Shown here: positions 60,759 through 64,000 of the stretch, one piece after another
Numbering within the stretch: position 1 is the first letter of the stretch
Layout of the letters: every line of letters begins with the position of its first letter
Source: Roseburia sp.
GTDB taxonomy: Bacteria; Bacillota; Clostridia; Lachnospirales; Lachnospiraceae
Reading direction: 5' to 3'
Assembly (NCBI GenBank): GCA_019421345.1
Contig: JAHZFL010000005.1
Location: 1 to 64,000 of the forward strand
Length of the DNA stretch: 64,000 nucleotides
Made by a program: the position numbers and the translations under genes
The notes under the pieces: generated by a model
Told to the model about the DNA's origin: nothing
The model's database searches: none
What the model saw: the letters and a program-made list of their open reading frames with translations, nothing else

Positions 60759-61208
60759 ATGACAAAAGAAGTATTGGTGACGATCAGCGGAATACAATTT
60801 TCAGAGGAGCCGGACGGGGAACCGATCGAGGTGATCACCTCAGGTGATTATTATAAGAAGAACGGAAAGCATTACGTTATTTTTGATGAGATCATGGAGG
60901 GCAGTGAGGAGGCTGTAAAAAATACGGTAAAGATCACAGAGAGCAGCTTTGATATTACAAAAAGAGGCGGGACCAATGTGCACCTGCAGTTTGAAAAGGA
61001 TAAAAACAGTATGACCCACTACTATACGCCGTACGGAAGTCTTTTGGTAGGAACAAACACACGCAGTGTTGAGATCACCGAGACAGATCATGATATTCAT
61101 GTTATGGTAGATTATGAGCTTCAGGTTAATTATGAGCACATGGCGGACTGTAAGATCGTTATGGATATTAAGGCGAAGCATACCGGAGACTTTAAAATCG
61201 AGAGATAA
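60759..61208 (+). CDS. DUF1934 (YwiB-like) protein
   Basis: A 149-residue soluble protein of the DUF1934 type, predicted to be a calycin-like beta-barrel. Marks are VLVTISGIQFS near the start, YYTPYGSLLVGTNTRSVEI in the middle and the strand MVDYELQVN near the end. Function is not established. GGGGGAGAGG lies just before ATG 60759; the longer frame upstream has no ribosome binding site and crosses the inverted repeat. It is followed after 34 bases by the MATE gene, likely in one transcript. Confidence 0.85.
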   Translation: MTKEVLVTISGIQFSEEPDGEPIEVITSGDYYKKNGKHYVIFDEIMEGSEEAVKNTVKITESSFDITKRGGTNVHLQFEKDKNSMTHYYTPYGSLLVGTNTRSVEITETDHDIHVMVDYELQVNYEHMADCKIVMDIKAKHTGDFKIER

Positions 61209-61242
61209 CCGGCTTTTGGATCAGGATGCAAAGGAGGAGAAA

Positions 61243-62541
61243 ATGATGATGTCAACGACGAGACAGTTTTTTAAGTATGTCATACAAAATATTTTCGGAA
61301 TGCTTGGTACCTCGTGTTATATTATCGTAGATACCTTTTTTATTGCGAAAGCGGCAGGAGCAGACGGCATTACCGTGTTAAATCTGGTACTGCCGTTTTA
61401 CAGTGTTATCTTTGCGATCGGGGCGATGGTCGGCGTAGGCTCGGCAACGCGCTTTGCTATTTTGCGGGCGCAGGGAGAGCCTTCCGCAGAGAAATATTTT
61501 TTCAATGCGCTAAGCGCTGTCTGCATTATTTCGATACCGTTTGTGCTTGCGGGTATTTTTATTCCCGATAAGATCATTGCGCTGATGGGAGGCGATCCGC
61601 AGATTGTAGCGCTCGGTATTGACTACACCAGAATTTTTCTGTTGTTTACGCCGTTTTTTATGATGAATCATGTCATCGCGGCGTTTGTGCGCAATGACAA
61701 TGCACCCTCGCTTGCGATGGCGGGGACGCTTGCGGGAAGTCTGTTCAATGTTGTGTTTGACTATATTTTTATGTTTCCGATGGGACTTGGACTTGCAGGC
61801 GCGGCGCTTGCTACGGTAGCATCGCCGATCGTGAGCATTTTAATGTGCGGTACACATTTTTTGCGGAAGGATAGCACGGTGAAGGTGAAAATCTGTGCGC
61901 CGTCGGTTAAGCGGCTGTGGCATTCCTGCCAGCTTGGCGTATCCGCCTTTGTGGGCGAGATTTCCTCCGGTGTCATTACTGCAACCTTTAATTTTCTGGT
62001 TCTTGGTATTGCCGGAAATGTCGGCGTGGCGTCATACGGCGTTGTGGCAAATTACGCGCTTGTAGCGGTCGCCATGTTTAACGGCGTCTCTCTGGGCGCG
62101 CAGCCGTTGGTCAGCCGTTATTACGGACAGGGAGATCAAAGGTCGGTAAAGCAGATTTTAAAGCTTGGAAGGATGACTGCGCTTGTGCTGGCAGTCGTTT
62201 TGATCGGCGCAGTGTATGGATTCACGGAAGAACTGACGCAGATATTTAACAGTGAAAATTCAAAGCAGCTTGCGGAATATGCGCATACCGGGCTGCGGCT
62301 TTATTTTATTGGGTTTTTATTTGCGGGCTTCAATATCGTAGGCACCGGATTTTTGAGCGCCACGGAAAAGGCAAAGGAGGCGTTTATAACGTCTGTTTTG
62401 CGAGGCTTTGTGGGCATTCCCGTGTGCTCGGTGCTCTTGTCCGCGCTGCTTGGCTTAAACGGTGTGTGGCTTGCCTTTCCGGCGTCAGAGCTGCTAACGG
62501 CAGCCGTGATGATTTTTATGCTTTGTAAGACTAAGCAATAA
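61243..62541 (+). CDS. MATE-family multidrug/cation exporter
   Basis: A 432-residue membrane protein with about 12 helices in two related halves. FFKYVIQNIFGMLGTSCYIIVDTFFI at the start (split here across two helices), VGVGSATRFAILRAQG, and AFVRNDNAPSLAMAGTL are typical of MATE proteins, which pump out cationic compounds using sodium or proton gradients. Substrate unknown. AAAGGAGGAG precedes ATG 61243. The 3' end overlaps the convergent HAD gene by 11 bases, and its terminator lies inside that gene. Confidence 0.88.
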   Translation: MMMSTTRQFFKYVIQNIFGMLGTSCYIIVDTFFIAKAAGADGITVLNLVLPFYSVIFAIGAMVGVGSATRFAILRAQGEPSAEKYFFNALSAVCIISIPFVLAGIFIPDKIIALMGGDPQIVALGIDYTRIFLLFTPFFMMNHVIAAFVRNDNAPSLAMAGTLAGSLFNVVFDYIFMFPMGLGLAGAALATVASPIVSILMCGTHFLRKDSTVKVKICAPSVKRLWHSCQLGVSAFVGEISSGVITATFNFLVLGIAGNVGVASYGVVANYALVAVAMFNGVSLGAQPLVSRYYGQGDQRSVKQILKLGRMTALVLAVVLIGAVYGFTEELTQIFNSENSKQLAEYAHTGLRLYFIGFLFAGFNIVGTGFLSATEKAKEAFITSVLRGFVGIPVCSVLLSALLGLNGVWLAFPASELLTAAVMIFMLCKTKQ

Positions 62542-63328
62542 AGCCGAAATGGCGCAGTGCCAGTGCGATTCCATCCGCACTGGCATTTTTTGTGACGTAG
62601 GATACCAGTGTAAGGAGGCTCTCTGGATAGGAATTTCCCATGGCAATGCTGTTTGGCACATAGGTGAGCATCGCAAGATCGTTGCTGCTGTCGCCGAAGG
62701 CGTAGGCGTCGGTTTTATCCAGATGATAATAGTCGAGTACATACTGAATGCCGGTTGCCTTGGAGTAGCCGTGCGGAACAAATTCACAGAAATTTCCGCC
62801 GCGCTCAATGCATTCAAAATAGCGGTTGCTGACGGAGAGAAAGTCTTCAAGCTGCGGGCGGTTTTCAAACCATATAGCAAATTTGTCAGATAAAAAGTCC
62901 GGCGCCTCAAGGTCGGTCGGCATCACATAGCCTCGTGCGGTAAAGTCCTGATAGAGGTTGATCGCCTCCGGATGTTTTAATTGCTGCGGGCGGTCAAACG
63001 CAATTTCTTTGCGTGATTCAAAGACAATGTCAATGCCTGTTTTTCTTGCCTGGTAAAGAATCTCCATCATAGTCTCATGGGTCTGTCCGATGTGTAAAAG
63101 CTCTTTGCCGTCGCAGTAAATATTTGTGCCGCAGCCGCAGACATAGCCGTCAAAGCCAATCTCCCGAAAACGCGGTTCTACATGCTGGAAGCAGCGTCCG
63201 GTATTGATGAACATCAGGTTGCCGGCAGCTCTCGCCTCGCGGATGGCGTCAATGGCGCTCTGTGGGATTGAGCCGTCGATTTCCGAGGTCAGTGTGCCGT
63301 CAACATCAAAAAAAGCAATTTTTTTCAT
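62531..63328 (-). CDS. Cof-type HAD-superfamily phosphatase
   Basis: A 265-residue HAD hydrolase of the Cof/YidA type with a C2 cap. Motif I is FFDVDGTLTS (Asp8 nucleophile, Asp10), motif II FINTGR, and motif IV GDSSNDLAML. Such enzymes remove phosphate from sugar phosphates or cofactors; substrate unknown. The ATG read from 63328 follows GGAG at six bases; the longer frame upstream lacks a ribosome binding site. It overlaps the end of the convergent MATE gene by 11 bases. Confidence 0.9.
   Translation of the reverse strand: MKKIAFFDVDGTLTSEIDGSIPQSAIDAIREARAAGNLMFINTGRCFQHVEPRFREIGFDGYVCGCGTNIYCDGKELLHIGQTHETMMEILYQARKTGIDIVFESRKEIAFDRPQQLKHPEAINLYQDFTARGYVMPTDLEAPDFLSDKFAIWFENRPQLEDFLSVSNRYFECIERGGNFCEFVPHGYSKATGIQYVLDYYHLDKTDAYAFGDSSNDLAMLTYVPNSIAMGNSYPESLLTLVSYVTKNASADGIALALRHFGFIA
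62558..62591 (+). terminator. Terminator of the MATE gene, inside the opposite HAD gene
   Basis: A perfect 10-bp stem (62558-62567 with 62576-62585), eight-base loop and six T. On the other strand the same bases encode the C-terminus of the HAD phosphatase. Confidence 0.9.
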
Positions 63329-63394
63329 TGGTATCTCCATTCTGAAATATTTGCCGTAAGGCAAAGTGTGAAAACAAAAAAATTTACCGCCGCC

Positions 63395-63421
63395 GAATTT
63401 GTCATGCATTCAAACAAATTC
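63395..63421. promoter_or_regulatory. Inverted repeat in the HAD/DUF362 intergenic region
   Basis: GAATTTGT (63395-63402) and ACAAATTC (63414-63421) are perfectly complementary, 11 bases apart, about 70 bases upstream of the HAD start. Possible operator. Confidence 0.3.
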
Positions 63422-63469
63422 ATGCAGCAGTAGAACGATAAAGCTAATGAAATAATAACGTAGAGAAGA

Positions 63470-63498
63470 TTCACTGTCAAGCAAGTGTGTGTTATACT
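63470..63498 (+). promoter_or_regulatory. Candidate promoter of the DUF362 gene
   Basis: TTCACT (63470-63475), 17-base spacer, TATACT (63493-63498). Confidence 0.5.
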
Positions 63499-63532
63499 GT
63501 AACTAAAAGTTGGAAAGGATTGGTAGCAGAGG

Positions 63533-64000
63533 ATGAAGCAGTCGCAGGTATATTTTATAAAGGATATTACGCCGGAAAATCTGGTTCGGATTTATGAGGC
63601 GCTTGGCGGTACGCTTGCCGGGAGGGTGGCAGTCAAGCTGCATTCCGGGGAGGCGGGCAACCAGAATTATATCAGACCGGAGTTTGTAAAGCCATTGATC
63701 GAGCAGATCGGCGGTACGGTCGCAGAATGCAACACAGCCTATGAGGGGGAGAGGAACACAACGCAAAAGCACGAGGCGTTAATGGAGAAGCATGGGTGGA
63801 GCAGACATTTTAAGGTCGACATTATGGATGCTGATGAGGATATGGTGCTTGAGATCCCAAACGGATTGCAGATTAAAAAGAACTATGTGGGCAGCCATAT
63901 GGCTGACTATGATTCCATGCTGGTGCTGTCGCATTTTAAAGGTCATCCGATGGGTGGCTACGGCGGTGCACTAAAGCAGCTCTCGATCGGATGTGCCTCG
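63533..64000 (+). CDS. DUF362-domain protein, 5' part only
   Basis: An open frame of 156 codons runs from ATG 63533 to the window edge. KDITPENLVRIYEAL, VAVKLHSGEAGNQNYI, CNTAYEGERNTT and LVLSHFKGHPMGGYGGALKQLSIG are the conserved parts of DUF362 proteins, which often carry 4Fe-4S clusters in a C-terminal ferredoxin-like region (beyond the edge). The function of the family is unsettled. It is divergent from the HAD gene. AGAGG abuts the ATG and GGAAAGG lies 14 bases upstream, so the start is reasonable but not certain. Confidence 0.8.
   Translation, partial: MKQSQVYFIKDITPENLVRIYEALGGTLAGRVAVKLHSGEAGNQNYIRPEFVKPLIEQIGGTVAECNTAYEGERNTTQKHEALMEKHGWSRHFKVDIMDADEDMVLEIPNGLQIKKNYVGSHMADYDSMLVLSHFKGHPMGGYGGALKQLSIGCAS

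Noticed and set aside
1..64000. CRISPR arrays, tRNA/rRNA genes, insertion sequences or prophage genes
   Set aside because: None found on reading: no regular spaced repeats, no cloverleaf-type sequences, no transposase or integrase motifs.

Overview
This 64 kb window reads as the chromosome of a spore-forming, Gram-positive Clostridia bacterium, most likely a Lachnospiraceae. The evidence is a spoIIR gene, a LytR-CpsA-Psr protein, a BlaI/M56 pair, strong AGGAGG-type ribosome binding sites, TTGACA/TATAAT promoters and genes of mid-range G+C. Nearly the whole window is a cell-surface glycan locus. I saw no tRNA, rRNA, CRISPR array or transposase, and no gap over 300 bases lacks a gene.

Layout. 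(1) 1-11.6 kb is a tight, visibly AT-rich operon: KdsC-like phosphatase, GtrA, a GT-C-like membrane protein, a Wzx-type flippase, a pyruvyltransferase with an extra C-terminal domain, a GtrB-type GT2, a 1345-residue fusion of a repeat-built exported domain to a polytopic membrane domain, and an acyltransferase. It looks acquired separately. (2) 11.7-14.5 kb holds a DUF3048 lipoprotein and a GtrII-type transferase, each followed by a good terminator. (3) 14.6-34.2 kb is an accessory zone of modules, some inverted: a GT-D-like gene, sugar aminotransferase, GT11 and two other fucosyltransferase-like genes, an MBOAT/SGNH acylation pair, hexapeptide acetyltransferase, four acyltransferase-3 genes, a PglK-like ABC flippase, GT26, asparagine synthase-like amidotransferase and a second GtrII paralogue. 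Several modules are separated by back-to-back promoters. (4) 34.2-38.6 kb holds a PTPS-related membrane protein and an LTA-synthase-like phosphotransferase. (5) 38.6-43.1 kb holds an AraC-type regulator divergent from gmd-fcl-manC, which make GDP-L-fucose. (6) 43.2-46.1 kb holds a BlaI/M56 pair and an anchored metallo-beta-lactamase-fold protein. (7) 46.2-58.2 kb is the assembly core: UDP-sugar dehydrogenase, two double-GT2 proteins flanking a tiny zinc-ribbon protein, a WbbL-like GT2, a WbaP-like initiating phosphotransferase, an LCP ligase, another GT2 and a DUF6056-like protein. (8) 58.3-64 kb is housekeeping: HtrA protease, SpoIIR, DUF1934, MATE exporter, HAD phosphatase and the start of a DUF362 protein.

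Working model (inference): WbaP-like and GT26 enzymes start a lipid-linked repeat. GT2, GtrII and fucosyltransferase enzymes extend and branch it with fucose, a uronic acid or its amide, and an amino sugar. PglK- or Wzx-type flippases export it. Acyltransferases, the LTA-synthase-like enzyme and the pyruvyltransferase decorate it, and the LCP protein attaches it to peptidoglycan. I recognised no Wzy polymerase; one may lie left of the window or hide among the unassigned polytopic proteins.

Most worth following: the 1345-residue fusion; two identical 10-bp direct repeats 21 bp apart between the AraC gene and the GDP-fucose operon; the BlaI/M56 pair without a penicillin-sensor domain; and the zinc-ribbon mini-gene between the double-GT2 genes.
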